A DNA stretch of 43,917 nucleotides from Clostridia bacterium (GCA_026414765.1 JAOAIJ010000020.1:1-43917), one strand, 5' to 3'. Numbered from the stretch's first letter, positions 1 to 8,230 are shown. Notes: generated from the sequence alone by a model not told the origin. Translations and numbers: made by a program.

Positions 1-24
1 GCGTCAGATGTGTATAAGAGACAG
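1..24. other. Sequencing adapter remnant (Nextera/Tn5 mosaic end)
   Basis: The first 24 bases end in the 19-bp Tn5 mosaic end AGATGTGTATAAGAGACAG, preceded by GCGTC as in the Nextera read-1 adapter. The genomic sequence starts at about base 25, in the middle of a reading frame. This is library contamination at a contig end, not biology. Confidence 0.97.
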
Positions 25-25
25 G

Positions 26-166
26 AACAGTATTAACTTCATTAAGAGCTGTGCCGAAATGAGTACAGACCCCCAGGTGCGTAATCTTTGCCAGCAGATG
101 GCAGCAGACCATCAGAACGATTTGCAGACGCTCATAAAACATATTAATACCGCTAATATACAGTAA
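26..166 (+). CDS. Spore coat-like protein, 3' fragment
   Basis: An open frame runs from the adapter junction to a TAA at 164-166. It encodes the last 46 residues of a protein, with a helical tail containing TDPQVRNLCQQMAADHQND. That style of sequence is common in small clostridial coat proteins with a ferritin-like or CotF-like helical bundle. The true start lies outside the window. The stop is 11 bases before the ATG of the next coat gene, and the GGAGGAG ribosome site of that gene follows it directly, so the two probably form one operon. The coat assignment rests on the neighbour and the helical pattern; the fragment alone is too short to be sure. Confidence 0.6.
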   Translation, partial: NSINFIKSCAEMSTDPQVRNLCQQMAADHQNDLQTLIKHINTANIQ

Positions 167-177
167 GGAGGAGAAAA

Positions 178-450
178 ATGAAAAACTTGTCAGATAAGGA
201 TATTCTCAATGTTTTATTGGATCAACATAAACACAGCGCTTCATCAATGACCAATATGATACTCGAAAGCAACAATCAGTTCCTGAGAAATGACGCTACA
301 AACATACTTACTAAAGTATTCCAGCACCAGAAGCAAATATATGATCTGATGACCCAAAAGGGCTGGTACCAGGTCCAGAACGCAAGCCAGCAGGATGTCA
401 GCAGAGCTCAGCAGGACGTAAGCAATATTCAATCATCGACGAGTATGTAA
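178..450 (+). CDS. Spore coat protein, CotF family
   Basis: A 90-residue protein with the coat-F (COG5577) pattern: an N-terminal LSDKDILNVLLDQHKHSASS segment, a helical core with LRNDATNILTKVFQHQKQIYDLM, then WYQVQNASQQDV and a low-complexity Q/S-rich tail. Coat-F proteins are made in the mother cell and added to the spore coat; no enzymatic role is known. GGAGGAG precedes the ATG. It sits between another coat-like fragment and a small Cys-rich protein, consistent with a coat operon. The length is normal for single-domain clostridial members. Confidence 0.85.
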   Translation: MKNLSDKDILNVLLDQHKHSASSMTNMILESNNQFLRNDATNILTKVFQHQKQIYDLMTQKGWYQVQNASQQDVSRAQQDVSNIQSSTSM

Positions 451-465
451 TAGGAGGTTTGCATT

Positions 466-627
466 ATGGTATGTAAAGACTGCAAAAGCTTTAAGCCCGA
501 TAAGAATTTTGAAGCCGGAAGGGAACTTTCACCCGAAATCAAATCAATAAAGGGCAAATGCGATGTAAACAATAATGAGTGTTTGGCAGGCGACAAGTGC
601 GGCTGCGGCGGTTTCGCCAAAAAATAA
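466..627 (+). CDS. Small six-cysteine protein, function unknown
   Basis: A 53-residue gene with a TAGGAGG ribosome site 7-8 bases before the ATG. Cysteines are at 3, 6, 32, 39, 45 and 47: a CxxC pair at the N-terminus and a C-x6-C-x5-C-x-C group at the C-terminus, separated by a charged stretch. It ends at a strong terminator, so it is the last gene of the coat operon. The cysteine arrangement suggests a bound metal, an iron-sulfur cluster or disulfide cross-linking in the coat, but I do not recognise the family. Its operon position makes a spore role plausible. Confidence 0.7.
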   Translation: MVCKDCKSFKPDKNFEAGRELSPEIKSIKGKCDVNNNECLAGDKCGCGGFAKK

Positions 628-659
628 AAATAGCAGGAGAATTTCTCCTGCTATTTTTA
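627..659. terminator. Bidirectional terminator between coat operon and SASP gene
   Basis: A perfect hairpin TAGCAGGAGAA / TTCTCCTGCTA (631-641 and 643-653) is flanked by A-rich sequence on the left and TTTTTAT on the right. It can stop transcripts from both convergent genes. Confidence 0.9.
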
Positions 660-671
660 TATTAATTACTA

Positions 672-854
672 TTACTGATTGTTGTAGTTTTTGCCAGTGT
701 AGGATTCGAATACCTTCTTAACGATATTTCCACCTATTCTACCAGCGTCTCTAGCAGCGAGGTCACCGTTGTAACCCTGCTTTAAATTAACGCCTACTTC
801 TTTAGCTATTTCATACTTCATGTTTTCGAATGATGTTTTGCTGTTGTTTGCCAT
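672..854 (-). CDS. Small acid-soluble spore protein, alpha/beta type
   Basis: A 60-residue protein with both SASP signatures: KYEIAKEVGVNLKQGYNGDL and the SRDAGR-like AARDAGRIGGNIVKKVFE. These proteins coat DNA in the forespore, protect it from UV and are cut by the germination protease at the EIA site, seen here as YEIAKEVG. An almost ideal AAGGAGGTGAT ribosome site lies before the ATG. It is transcribed towards the coat operon and shares its terminator. Family expectation is sigma-G control; I could not place a convincing sigma-G promoter. Confidence 0.96.
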   Translation of the reverse strand: MANNSKTSFENMKYEIAKEVGVNLKQGYNGDLAARDAGRIGGNIVKKVFESYTGKNYNNQ

Positions 855-936
855 GATATCACCTCCTTAATAATTATTGTTTCTAAAATATCTTCTAATA
901 TAAGTAGAAAGATTTGGCTTAAAGATGTGAATTTTT

Positions 937-944
937 TGTCGAAA
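937..944. promoter_or_regulatory. Possible Spo0A box
   Basis: TGTCGAAA matches the 0A-box core TGTCGAA. It lies in the intergenic space between the SASP gene and the uracil permease promoter, 7 bases before the -35 element of the latter. An 8-bp match in AT-rich DNA can arise by chance. Confidence 0.35.
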
Positions 945-950
945 TTTATG

Positions 951-979
951 TGGACTATTTTTCCTCTTTGTGGTATAGT
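951..979 (+). promoter_or_regulatory. Sigma-A promoter of the uracil permease gene
   Basis: A -35 TGGACT and a -10 TATAGT are separated by 17 bases, with a TG one base before the -10 (extended -10). It lies just upstream of the PyrR-type leader, so the predicted transcript contains the whole attenuator. Confidence 0.75.
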
Positions 980-1009
980 GTAAGAGAAAATAAAATTTGA
1001 ATACAGTGA

Positions 1010-1104
1010 AACTTTTAAATTAGCCCTGTGAGGCTGGTAAAGTTTATTCTTTGTTATTTTTGGGAGACAAGCTTCTTACCGGTCGTAGGTATGGAGCTTT
1101 TTTT
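1010..1104 (+). promoter_or_regulatory. PyrR-type pyrimidine attenuator
   Basis: The leader carries AGCCCTGTGAGGCTGG at about 1022-1037, close to the PyrR binding-loop consensus ARUCCNGNGAGGYU. It is closed by an AAACTTT (1010-1016) / AAAGTTT (1039-1045) stem. A terminator hairpin follows at 1069-1104: AAGCTTCTTACC pairs with GGTATGGAGCTT and is followed by a T run. In known systems PyrR with UMP stabilises the first stem, which frees the terminator and shuts off pyrimidine uptake. Position, motif and order all fit. Confidence 0.88.
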
Positions 1105-1206
1105 ATGGGATTTTTATTGTATTTCATATATGGACAATTCTCGGAATATTTTTTATTGAGACTTGTCAGTATATTAAGTAAATAATAAATAGGGGGAAGG
1201 TAAATT

Positions 1207-2511
1207 ATGCAAAGAAAAGTAATACAGGTTGAAGAAAAAGTGCCACTACTCCAAGGTTTACCTCTTAGTTTTCAGCATTTGTTTGCAATGTTCGGTGCAT
1301 CAGTTTTAGTTCCGTTTTTGTTTAATTCATGGGCGGGCAAACAGGTAATAGACCCTGCTCTTGTTTTACTCATGAACGGTATAGGAACCTTGATTTATTT
1401 GTTTTTGTGTAAAGGGAAGGCGCCAGCATTTCTAGGTTCCAGTTTTGCATTTTTGGCTCCTGTAAGTGCGGTTTTATCAATCTCAGGAGATAAAGAACTA
1501 AACTTTTCAAAAGCGTTAGGAGGTTTTATACTGGCTGGCATAATATTCTCAATTACTGCACTGATCATAGGTGCTGTAGGGACTAAATGGCTTGGTGTAG
1601 TATTACCTCCTGCAACAATGGGTCCTATAGTTGCTCTGATTGGACTTGAACTTGCAGGTATTGCAGCAGGGAATGCGGGATTACTCCCTGACCCGAAAAC
1701 AGGGCTTTATGACTCAAAAGCAGTTATTATATCAATAGTCACACTTGCTGTGGTAATACTTGGCTCCCTTTTATTCAGAGGCTTCCTTGGCGTAATTCCC
1801 GTACTATTTGCTGTTGTTGCCGGATATGCGCTGTCAGCAGCTATGGGATATGTAAAAACAGAAGCAATAACAGGAAAAGATTGGTTTGTTATCCCTCAAT
1901 TTGTTTTACCTACTTTTGATTTCAATGTAATGCTGATAATTGCACCTGCTGCGCTGGTTGTAATATCAGAACATATAGGCCATTTGTTTGTAACAAGCAA
2001 TATAGTAGGGCGAGACCTTGCTAAAGACCCTGGCTTGCACAGGTCCTTACTCGGAGATGGATTATCAACCATCTTGTCCGGTTTCTCCGGTTCTGTTCCA
2101 ACTACTACCTATGGAGAGAACATGGGTGTTATGGCTATAACAAGAGTATACAGCGTATGGGTTATAGGTGGCGCTGCCGTTATTTCCATAATACTTGCTT
2201 TTATTGGAAAGCTTTCAGGTGTAATTTCCAGTATACCGGGTCCTGTTATGGGCGGCATTACAATACTACTGTTTGGTGTTATAGCTGCTTCAGGTATAAG
2301 GATGATAGTAGAAGCAAAGGTGGATTACAGCAAATCAAGAAACCTTATACTCACAGCTGTTGTATTTATCGTTGGTTTAAGTGGAATATCAGTCAAACTA
2401 GGTGATGTTCCTTTAAAGGGCATGGCTCTCGCAACAGTTGTAGGAATGGCATTAAGCTTGATTTTCTACATTCTGGATAAGCTGAAGTTGACAAACGACA
2501 GTGCGGCATAA
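1207..2511 (+). CDS. pyrP: Uracil permease (NCS2 / UraA-PyrP family)
   Basis: A 434-residue membrane transporter of the nucleobase:cation symporter-2 family that imports uracil with protons. The N-terminus has the typical LPLSFQHLFAMFGASVLVPFL segment. There are about 14 hydrophobic segments, and the family motif around ISEHIGHLF (TM8, substrate Glu) is followed by GDGLSTILSGFSGSVPTTTYGENMGVMAIT in TM10. The ATG follows AGGGGGAAGG. It is a single-gene unit with its own promoter and PyrR-type leader, which strongly supports uracil over xanthine or uric acid as substrate. A strong terminator lies downstream. Confidence 0.95.
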   Translation: MQRKVIQVEEKVPLLQGLPLSFQHLFAMFGASVLVPFLFNSWAGKQVIDPALVLLMNGIGTLIYLFLCKGKAPAFLGSSFAFLAPVSAVLSISGDKELNFSKALGGFILAGIIFSITALIIGAVGTKWLGVVLPPATMGPIVALIGLELAGIAAGNAGLLPDPKTGLYDSKAVIISIVTLAVVILGSLLFRGFLGVIPVLFAVVAGYALSAAMGYVKTEAITGKDWFVIPQFVLPTFDFNVMLIIAPAALVVISEHIGHLFVTSNIVGRDLAKDPGLHRSLLGDGLSTILSGFSGSVPTTTYGENMGVMAITRVYSVWVIGGAAVISIILAFIGKLSGVISSIPGPVMGGITILLFGVIAASGIRMIVEAKVDYSKSRNLILTAVVFIVGLSGISVKLGDVPLKGMALATVVGMALSLIFYILDKLKLTNDSAA

Positions 2512-2841
2512 ATATGGAAGATGACAGTTCAACAGTATAAAAGTTGCTTCTGTTATTTAGATGCTAAAATGCTAAATATAAAAAAACTTTTATGATATGC
2601 TTTTAAAGCAAACTATAGTTGTTTGTAAAAGAAAAGGAGTCCGGTTGCTTTCCGGATTCCTTTTTGTTGTGCTAAAAAACATATTAAGGTATGATTTATA
2701 TCACAGAATTCAATTCAAAAATGAAGTATAATCTGGGTATAGGTTTGATGTTTCTAAAATATAAAATACATACAACAGGCTCATTGAAATGTTAAATCTG
2801 AAGACAAACAAAACAGAAAAATTTTGAGGAGGAAAAATATT
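2512..2841. other. Intergenic region with terminator
   Basis: The only clear element is the terminator at 2632-2665. A TATAAT at 2727-2732 could be the -10 of the ferredoxin gene, but no good -35 pairs with it. The region codes for nothing I can support. Confidence 0.6.
2632..2665 (+). terminator. Terminator of the uracil permease gene
   Basis: A 13-bp stem, AAAAGGAGTCCGG with CCGGATTCCTTTT, has a 7-base loop and ends in TTTTT. Confidence 0.93.
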
Positions 2842-3600
2842 ATGGCAGTGAGAAAGATTATTAAAATAGATCAAGAAAAATGTAATGGATGCGGATTGTG
2901 TGTGCCGAACTGTGCAGAAGGTGCGATTCAGATAATTAATGGAAAAGCGAAGCTTGTAAAGGATTCATACTGTGATGGTCTTGGAGCATGTCTTGGACAT
3001 TGTCCTATGGATGCATTACACATAATTGAAAGGGAAGCGGAAGATTTTAATGAGGAAGAGGCATTGGAGTTTGTGAAAAAAACTAAGGGAGAATCAACGC
3101 GTGATACAACTGTTCATCATCATGGAGTGGGAGGTTGTCCGGGAAGCAGAATGAGAATGTTCGGAAAAGATAGTGTAAGCACACAGAAGGCTTCAACTGT
3201 GGAGAATAGCGATATTGAAATCAAAATCAAGCCTCAGCTCAGGCAGTGGCCAGTACAACTAAGCCTTGTGCCGGTGAATGCACCATACTTTGAAAATGCT
3301 GACCTGCTAGTAACAGCAGACTGTGTTCCTTTTGCCTACGCAAACTACCATTTGGATTTATTGAAGGGTAAAGTTGTTGTTATCGGCTGTCCAAAGCTTG
3401 ATGATATACAGTACTATACAGAAAAACTCACAGAAATAATTGACGGCAACAGTATTAAAAGCATAACAGTTGCCCACATGGAAGTTCCTTGCTGTTCGGG
3501 CATTGTAAGGGCTGTAGATATGGCTACGGAGCGTTCGGGAAAATCAATACCTGTTACCAAGGTTAGAATCACCATCGATGGGGGAGCGGAATACAGATAA
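2842..3600 (+). CDS. Ferredoxin-domain protein, 2x[4Fe-4S]
   Basis: A 252-residue cytoplasmic iron-sulfur protein. The N-terminal 65 residues hold two cluster motifs: CxxCxxCxxxC in CNGCGLCVPNC, then CDGLGACLGHCP, which has the spacing C-x5-C-x3-C seen in this clostridial subfamily. The C-terminal 120 residues have cysteines in TADCVPFAY, VIGCPKLDD and EVPCCSGIV and probably bind another metal centre or partner. The start is the ATG at 2842, 8 bases after GAGGAGG; the TTG upstream lies inside that ribosome site and is rejected. It is monocistronic with its own terminator. It probably shuttles electrons; its partner is not shown by the neighbourhood. Confidence 0.85.
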   Translation: MAVRKIIKIDQEKCNGCGLCVPNCAEGAIQIINGKAKLVKDSYCDGLGACLGHCPMDALHIIEREAEDFNEEEALEFVKKTKGESTRDTTVHHHGVGGCPGSRMRMFGKDSVSTQKASTVENSDIEIKIKPQLRQWPVQLSLVPVNAPYFENADLLVTADCVPFAYANYHLDLLKGKVVVIGCPKLDDIQYYTEKLTEIIDGNSIKSITVAHMEVPCCSGIVRAVDMATERSGKSIPVTKVRITIDGGAEYR

Positions 3601-3603
3601 ATT

Positions 3604-3629
3604 AAAACCCGGCAGAATTGCCGGGTTTT
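3604..3629. terminator. Bidirectional terminator between convergent genes
   Basis: AAAACCCGGCA and TGCCGGGTTTT form an 11-bp stem with a GAAT loop, with A and T tracts on the two sides. It lies between the ferredoxin gene and the convergent glycosyltransferase gene. Confidence 0.93.
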
Positions 3630-3631
3630 GT

Positions 3632-4852
3632 TTAATGTTTACCTGCTTTTTGTACAAAGCTCCGGATGCTGTCAATTCTCCTGAACTTTTTCCGTGGGAG
3701 ATGGGAAACTACTGTCTCTCCCTTTTCTATGTTTAAAAGAAAATTGACAATTTCCCCGGCGATATCGGGGTTTCTGAAATTTCTCTGTGATTCCCTGATT
3801 TGCTTCAACATTTTTGCATTATCTGTAAGAAGGCCGCTTACTACTTTCTTAAGATTCTTAAGTTCTTTACAGACTACACCGAGGTTATATTTTTCCGCGT
3901 ATCCGGGGTTTCCCTCTTCTTGGCCAGGGAGAGCACCTGTTATTACCATTGGAGTATTGCATAGAACTGCTTCCATCATAACATTAGGGCTACCTCTAAC
4001 AAAGGTGATGTCTGACTCAAGCATGAAGTCTTGTACATTTTCTACAAAGCCGAATATTTCGACTCTATCGTTGTATTTTTCCTTGAGTGTCAACTCCAGC
4101 CTGGTTTTTAGCATTTTATTACGGCCGGCAATGATTTTTACTCTGCAGTTAAAATTTTTCAGTAGGATTTCTGCAACTCTTCTCATGTTGCCCACGCCTT
4201 CTCCACCACTCATAATCAAGCAATTAATCGGGATTTCTGTAAAATCCTTTTCAAATAAATCATGCTTAATGGGTTTATCCTGTTTTTTAAGCAAGTGATC
4301 ACAGAATTTTTCTCTGCTGGGAAAGCCTATGACCCTTAGCTTAGATTCTGGTACACCGAACTCAAGACACTTATATTTTGATTCAATTGTGGGACAAATA
4401 GTATAATCAGCTCTGGGATCAGCCCATAAGGGAGTTATTGTAACCAGGTCAGCAATTAATACAACAAAAGGTATATTGAGTTTGTTTTTCTTCATTATAT
4501 TTAGTAATGATCCGTTAAAATTTGCATGGACACAGATAATCAAGTCAGGCTTTACTTCTTGTATAAGCTTCAGGAAGCTGTCACGGACTGAGATTTCCAT
4601 AAACTCATTCATCAGCACGGGTGTTCTTATAGCTATATCCCAGAAAATTTTCCATAATTCCTTTGCATTTCTGGTAACTGATCCATAAAGTTTTCCTATT
4701 TTTAAACCTACATTTCCACCAAGAGCAAAACCATCAACTACATGAACTTCCACACCGGCATGTTTTCTGAATTGTTCTTTCAAAGAGTCGGTAATGCTTT
4801 TATGCCCGTGCCCTGTATAGTCTGAAGAGATTATAAGTATACTTTTTTTCAT
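3632..4852 (-). CDS. Glycosyltransferase, MGDG synthase / UgtP-like (GT28)
   Basis: A 406-residue GT-B fold enzyme. The N-terminus has the MGDG-synthase pattern ISSDYTGHGHKSITDSL. The middle has LIMSGGEGVGNMRRV, and the nucleotide-sugar part has VRGSPNVMMEAVLCNTPMVITG, with the Glu that holds the UDP ribose in this family. The expected reaction moves a hexose from UDP-sugar to diacylglycerol at the inner membrane face, giving glycolipids that can anchor lipoteichoic acid. No transmembrane helix is seen, as is normal. CAGGAGG precedes the ATG. It stands alone between convergent and co-directional neighbours. The exact sugar and acceptor cannot be read from the sequence. Confidence 0.85.
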   Translation of the reverse strand: MKKSILIISSDYTGHGHKSITDSLKEQFRKHAGVEVHVVDGFALGGNVGLKIGKLYGSVTRNAKELWKIFWDIAIRTPVLMNEFMEISVRDSFLKLIQEVKPDLIICVHANFNGSLLNIMKKNKLNIPFVVLIADLVTITPLWADPRADYTICPTIESKYKCLEFGVPESKLRVIGFPSREKFCDHLLKKQDKPIKHDLFEKDFTEIPINCLIMSGGEGVGNMRRVAEILLKNFNCRVKIIAGRNKMLKTRLELTLKEKYNDRVEIFGFVENVQDFMLESDITFVRGSPNVMMEAVLCNTPMVITGALPGQEEGNPGYAEKYNLGVVCKELKNLKKVVSGLLTDNAKMLKQIRESQRNFRNPDIAGEIVNFLLNIEKGETVVSHLPRKKFRRIDSIRSFVQKAGKH

Positions 4853-5194
4853 AAAACCTCCTGACTATGGTTTATATTTATAATAAATTCCGTGTTCTGA
4901 ATTTCTTTATCTGCTCTTTTCAGTAAATATAGCGCTTATAAAGTTTATACTATAATAATTATGTCCTTCAGCTTTTCTTTTTATTATGGTTAACATCTAA
5001 TAACGGGAATAGTAATTTTGAGTATGGAAAATAAATAAAGTCTGGTATCTAAATAAAATCATAAAGAATCATAGATTATTTATAGCATAAAACATAAAAA
5101 AACCTGTTGATTAAACAGGCAAAAATTCAAAACCAGGGTAGAATATTTGAAAATTATACAAATTGTAGTAATTTTAGAAAAGCTAACAACTGAA
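4853..5194. other. Intergenic region
   Basis: It holds the promoter region of the glycosyltransferase gene (an AT-rich stretch, no clear boxes) and the terminator of the FapA-like gene at 5096-5119. No coding sequence is seen. Confidence 0.55.
5096..5119 (-). terminator. Terminator of the FapA-like gene
   Basis: Read on the minus strand, CCTGTT pairs with AACAGG across a TAATC-type loop and is followed by a T7 run. Confidence 0.8.
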
Positions 5195-6784
5195 TTATGT
5201 GTGCTTCAGTTCTCCATCCTGATAATAGTATATTGTTGGAAGTGTGACAGTCGTGATTTCAAAGATACTTTTCCTGATGTGTAGTGTACAGTTGGGGTAG
5301 GCTTTTTTTGTTATGTTTATTTCGCCTTCTCCACGTGCTTTCAAATACCCTGCGATATCTTTCTTGTTTTCTTCCAGTTCTTTGATTTTGTCTTTGATGT
5401 AGGTCATTCTTTCATAATTCTCATTGTATTCTTTCCTCTGAAAAGGGTTTAACTGGCCATGTCCGTCAAAGTGAGCCAGAAGCTGCTTGATCTTTTGCTG
5501 TTCAGCTTTCAATGCATTTATTTTACTAAATATTTCCTGCAATTCTTCATTTAGAGCATCCCGGTTAAAACCGGTTACTTCTATTACTGTCTTTTTCTCC
5601 ATTTCAGAACCGGCTATAGGTACGACTACACGTATTTCAGCCGAGATATTACCGCCGATTATATGTCCGCCTGAAGAATCTATTATTACTTCCTTCGCCT
5701 TTAAAGTGCTGTTTATACAGTAAAATCCTATATGAATAGTACCTCCGCAGTTAATAGTAGTATCGTCAACAAATTTTGTGAAGACGTTTTTTGCCGCTTT
5801 TATTTCTACGTGGCCTTTTGAAGCAATACCGCCTTTAATGAAAATACTGCCATGGGTACTGGTAATTCCTTTAACGTTTCCAAGACCCAACTGTCCGTTA
5901 ATTTCTATATCCTTAGTAGCCTCTACGTAAAAACCGTCAGTTACTGTTCCTTTTATAGTCACATAGCCGTCAAACTTTATGTTTCCTGTTTTAAAATCAA
6001 CATCACCATCTATTTCCAAATGATTTGAGACCATGATCTTATCGCCGCAGTAGCTTACAGCGCCATTGATCTTTGAATACAGAGTAGTTATATTGTTTTC
6101 CGATATTTCCATAACCGAATTTTTATCATAGTTCAAGTTTATATTTTTACCATCTAAAGATTTGATGGGTTCGCCTTTTATGTTTGTTCCAGGAACACCT
6201 TTGGTTGCTTCCAGTCTTTCACCCAGCCAGTCTCCTGCTTTGACCCTGTTAATAAGCCGAAGTTCATAAAAATCAACCGTACCGTCCTTGTTGATTTCGG
6301 GTTTGGAGTCTTCGAGCTTGTACATTTTGATAACAGAATCGTTTCCTTTTATAGGAGGTATCCCTTTGGCTATCAAATAACGTTTGGCGCTATGAATTTC
6401 ATTCATGAAAAAATCTTTTGTAACCCCTGTAATTATTCCAGCTTGGGCGATTTTTGCGTCTGTTTCCCTTATTAGGTTTTCCCTGTTCTTAATATCGAGT
6501 TCTTCCTTGGTCATATTATATGTAATGTACGCTTCAAGGCAATCACTTGAGAAATCTATGACAATCCTCTCTTTTAGCATCCCGATTTTCTCTGCAGGAT
6601 GAGGTGCTGAATTTAGGATGGATTTAACTGCATTATAATTTGAGATACTGATTTGAGGGTGTGATATCAGTATGGAATTGAGGTGGTCAAAAGAGCAACC
6701 TTTCTTTAATGATTCCATGTATATATCGTTGTTCATTGAGCTTATTTTTATGAACTCATCGATAAAGATTATGTTGTCACCCAT
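5195..6784 (-). CDS. DUF342 protein, FapA-like
   Basis: A 529-residue member of the DUF342/FapA (PF03961) family. The N-terminal ~180 residues form the variable domain. From about residue 190 the family core starts with ELRLINRVKAGDWLGERLEATKG, then GTNIKGEPIK. A right-handed beta-helix of short hydrophobic/Gly repeats follows (DVDFKTGNIKFDGYVTIKG, ATKDIEINGQLGLG, HGSIFIKGGIASKGHVEIKA). A coiled coil at about 405-480 (ALNEELQEIFSKINALKAEQ) precedes the tail. In Vibrio, FapA takes part in flagellar assembly at the pole. The start at 6784 is preceded by AGGAGGG; the earlier in-frame start would overlap that site. A near-perfect sigma-D promoter upstream supports a motility role here. Confidence 0.88.
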   Translation of the reverse strand: MGDNIIFIDEFIKISSMNNDIYMESLKKGCSFDHLNSILISHPQISISNYNAVKSILNSAPHPAEKIGMLKERIVIDFSSDCLEAYITYNMTKEELDIKNRENLIRETDAKIAQAGIITGVTKDFFMNEIHSAKRYLIAKGIPPIKGNDSVIKMYKLEDSKPEINKDGTVDFYELRLINRVKAGDWLGERLEATKGVPGTNIKGEPIKSLDGKNINLNYDKNSVMEISENNITTLYSKINGAVSYCGDKIMVSNHLEIDGDVDFKTGNIKFDGYVTIKGTVTDGFYVEATKDIEINGQLGLGNVKGITSTHGSIFIKGGIASKGHVEIKAAKNVFTKFVDDTTINCGGTIHIGFYCINSTLKAKEVIIDSSGGHIIGGNISAEIRVVVPIAGSEMEKKTVIEVTGFNRDALNEELQEIFSKINALKAEQQKIKQLLAHFDGHGQLNPFQRKEYNENYERMTYIKDKIKELEENKKDIAGYLKARGEGEINITKKAYPNCTLHIRKSIFEITTVTLPTIYYYQDGELKHT

Positions 6785-6848
6785 ATGACACCCTCCTTTC
6801 CTTAACACACTATTCTATAGTAAGGAACTCAATTGACATTCACTATAT

Positions 6849-6875
6849 ATATCGGCATTTTCCACACCGGATTTA
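6849..6875 (-). promoter_or_regulatory. Sigma-D (flagellar sigma) promoter of the FapA-like gene
   Basis: On the minus strand, TAAA is followed after exactly 15 bases by GCCGATAT, matching the SigD/FliA consensus TAAA-N15-GCCGATAA at 11 of 12 positions. The start codon is 65 bases downstream of the -10. Confidence 0.85.
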
Positions 6876-6988
6876 ATATGTTTGTATACTAGATTGATCT
6901 TGGTGGTCAAAATCAATAAATCTACTTATAAACTCATAGATAAGCTCATATATTTCTATATGTATTTTGAATAAAGGAAGGCGTAGCT

Positions 6989-8185
6989 ATGTCAAAAAAG
7001 AAGATTTTACTTAACTTATGCTGTTTATTGATAGTCAGTTTGCTTTTATCATCAAGCATCTATGCTGATGATATTTATGAAGGAAAGCCAAGTATGCCAA
7101 CATTTTCAAGCAATGTCAACGATGTTGGTTCAAAAGTGCCAAATATTAATGCAATGGCTGCAATAGTAATAGATACTGAAAGCGGAAGAGTGATATATGA
7201 AAAAAATGCATATTCTAAAAGAGCAATAGCAAGTACAACAAAGATAGTTACAGCTATACTTGCATTAGAAAATGGAAATTTAGACGATGAAGTTACAGTA
7301 AGCAAGAGGGCAGCAAGTGTATGGGGCTCTACTATCAAACTGAAAGAGGGTCAGAAGCTTAAGCTTCGGGAGTTATTATACGGACTCATGCTGAATTCTG
7401 GAAATGATGCTGCTATTGCTATTGCAGAACATATAGGCGGGACCGTAGAGAATTTTTGTGAAATGATGACTAAAAAAGCACATGATCTGGGGGCAAAGAA
7501 CAGTTCCTTCAAGTCACCCCATGGGCTCGATATGGACGGACATTATTCTACTGCATATGATCTGGCTGTAATAGCGCGGTATGCACTAAAGAACAAAACA
7601 TTCTCAAATATTGTAAGAACTCAAATTGCGAGTATACCCGGGCGAAACCTGCACAATACAAACGAAATGTTATATGCTTACCAGGGCGCTGACGGGGTTA
7701 AGACAGGATATACTGGCAAGGCAGGGAGGTGCCTTGTGACTTCTGCCACGAGAAACAACTGGCGGATTATCTCTGTTACACTGGGGTCTCCAACAAGAAA
7801 TGCAAGGGCGCAAAGTAGTAAAAGCATATTGGATTATGCATTTGAAAACTATAAATTGCACAAGCTTATTTCAAAGGCAGAAAGTGTTGCAGTTTTACCT
7901 GTAATAAAAGGTTTGCAGGAAAGTATCCCTGTAAATGCAAGCAGAAGTATTAAACTTCCTTTAAGGCAGGACGAAATGGATGCTTTGGTAAAAGAAGTAA
8001 ACATCGGACAGGAGAAGCTGAAGGCTCCGGTAAAAGCTGGTACAAGGATTGGTAATATCAGATACGTCTTAAACGACAAGGTTATTGCTGAATCACCTCT
8101 GGAAATTGGTTCGGACGTAGAACGCAAGGGAATACTGGATTATCTGTGCGGGATTTTTACAGAATGGCTGAAACTTATGGAATGA
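6989..8185 (+). CDS. dacF: D-alanyl-D-alanine carboxypeptidase, DacF/PBP5 type
   Basis: A 398-residue serine peptidase of family S11 that trims the terminal D-Ala from peptidoglycan stem peptides outside the cell. A signal peptide covers about residues 1-26 (ends at IYAD). The three active-site motifs are present: S82-T-T-K85, S137-G-N139 and K238-T-G240. A C-terminal beta-rich domain (about 280-370) follows, with an amphipathic membrane anchor at the end (YLCGIFTEWLKLM). The ATG follows AAGGAAGG. In Bacillus, DacF acts in spore cortex formation, but the sequence does not separate DacF from vegetative DacA. Confidence 0.9.
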   Translation: MSKKKILLNLCCLLIVSLLLSSSIYADDIYEGKPSMPTFSSNVNDVGSKVPNINAMAAIVIDTESGRVIYEKNAYSKRAIASTTKIVTAILALENGNLDDEVTVSKRAASVWGSTIKLKEGQKLKLRELLYGLMLNSGNDAAIAIAEHIGGTVENFCEMMTKKAHDLGAKNSSFKSPHGLDMDGHYSTAYDLAVIARYALKNKTFSNIVRTQIASIPGRNLHNTNEMLYAYQGADGVKTGYTGKAGRCLVTSATRNNWRIISVTLGSPTRNARAQSSKSILDYAFENYKLHKLISKAESVAVLPVIKGLQESIPVNASRSIKLPLRQDEMDALVKEVNIGQEKLKAPVKAGTRIGNIRYVLNDKVIAESPLEIGSDVERKGILDYLCGIFTEWLKLME

Positions 8186-8201
8186 TAAATATATGATTGC
8201 C

Positions 8202-8230
8202 TTGATTATTTTATATGTGTTTTATATAAT
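8202..8230 (+). promoter_or_regulatory. Sigma-A promoter of the radical SAM-polX operon
   Basis: TTGATT and TATAAT are separated by 17 bases, 31 bases before the ATG of the radical SAM gene. Confidence 0.8.

Noticed and set aside
3666-4298. 210-codon open frame on the plus strand
   Set aside because: Antisense to the glycosyltransferase gene, which has clear family motifs and a ribosome site.
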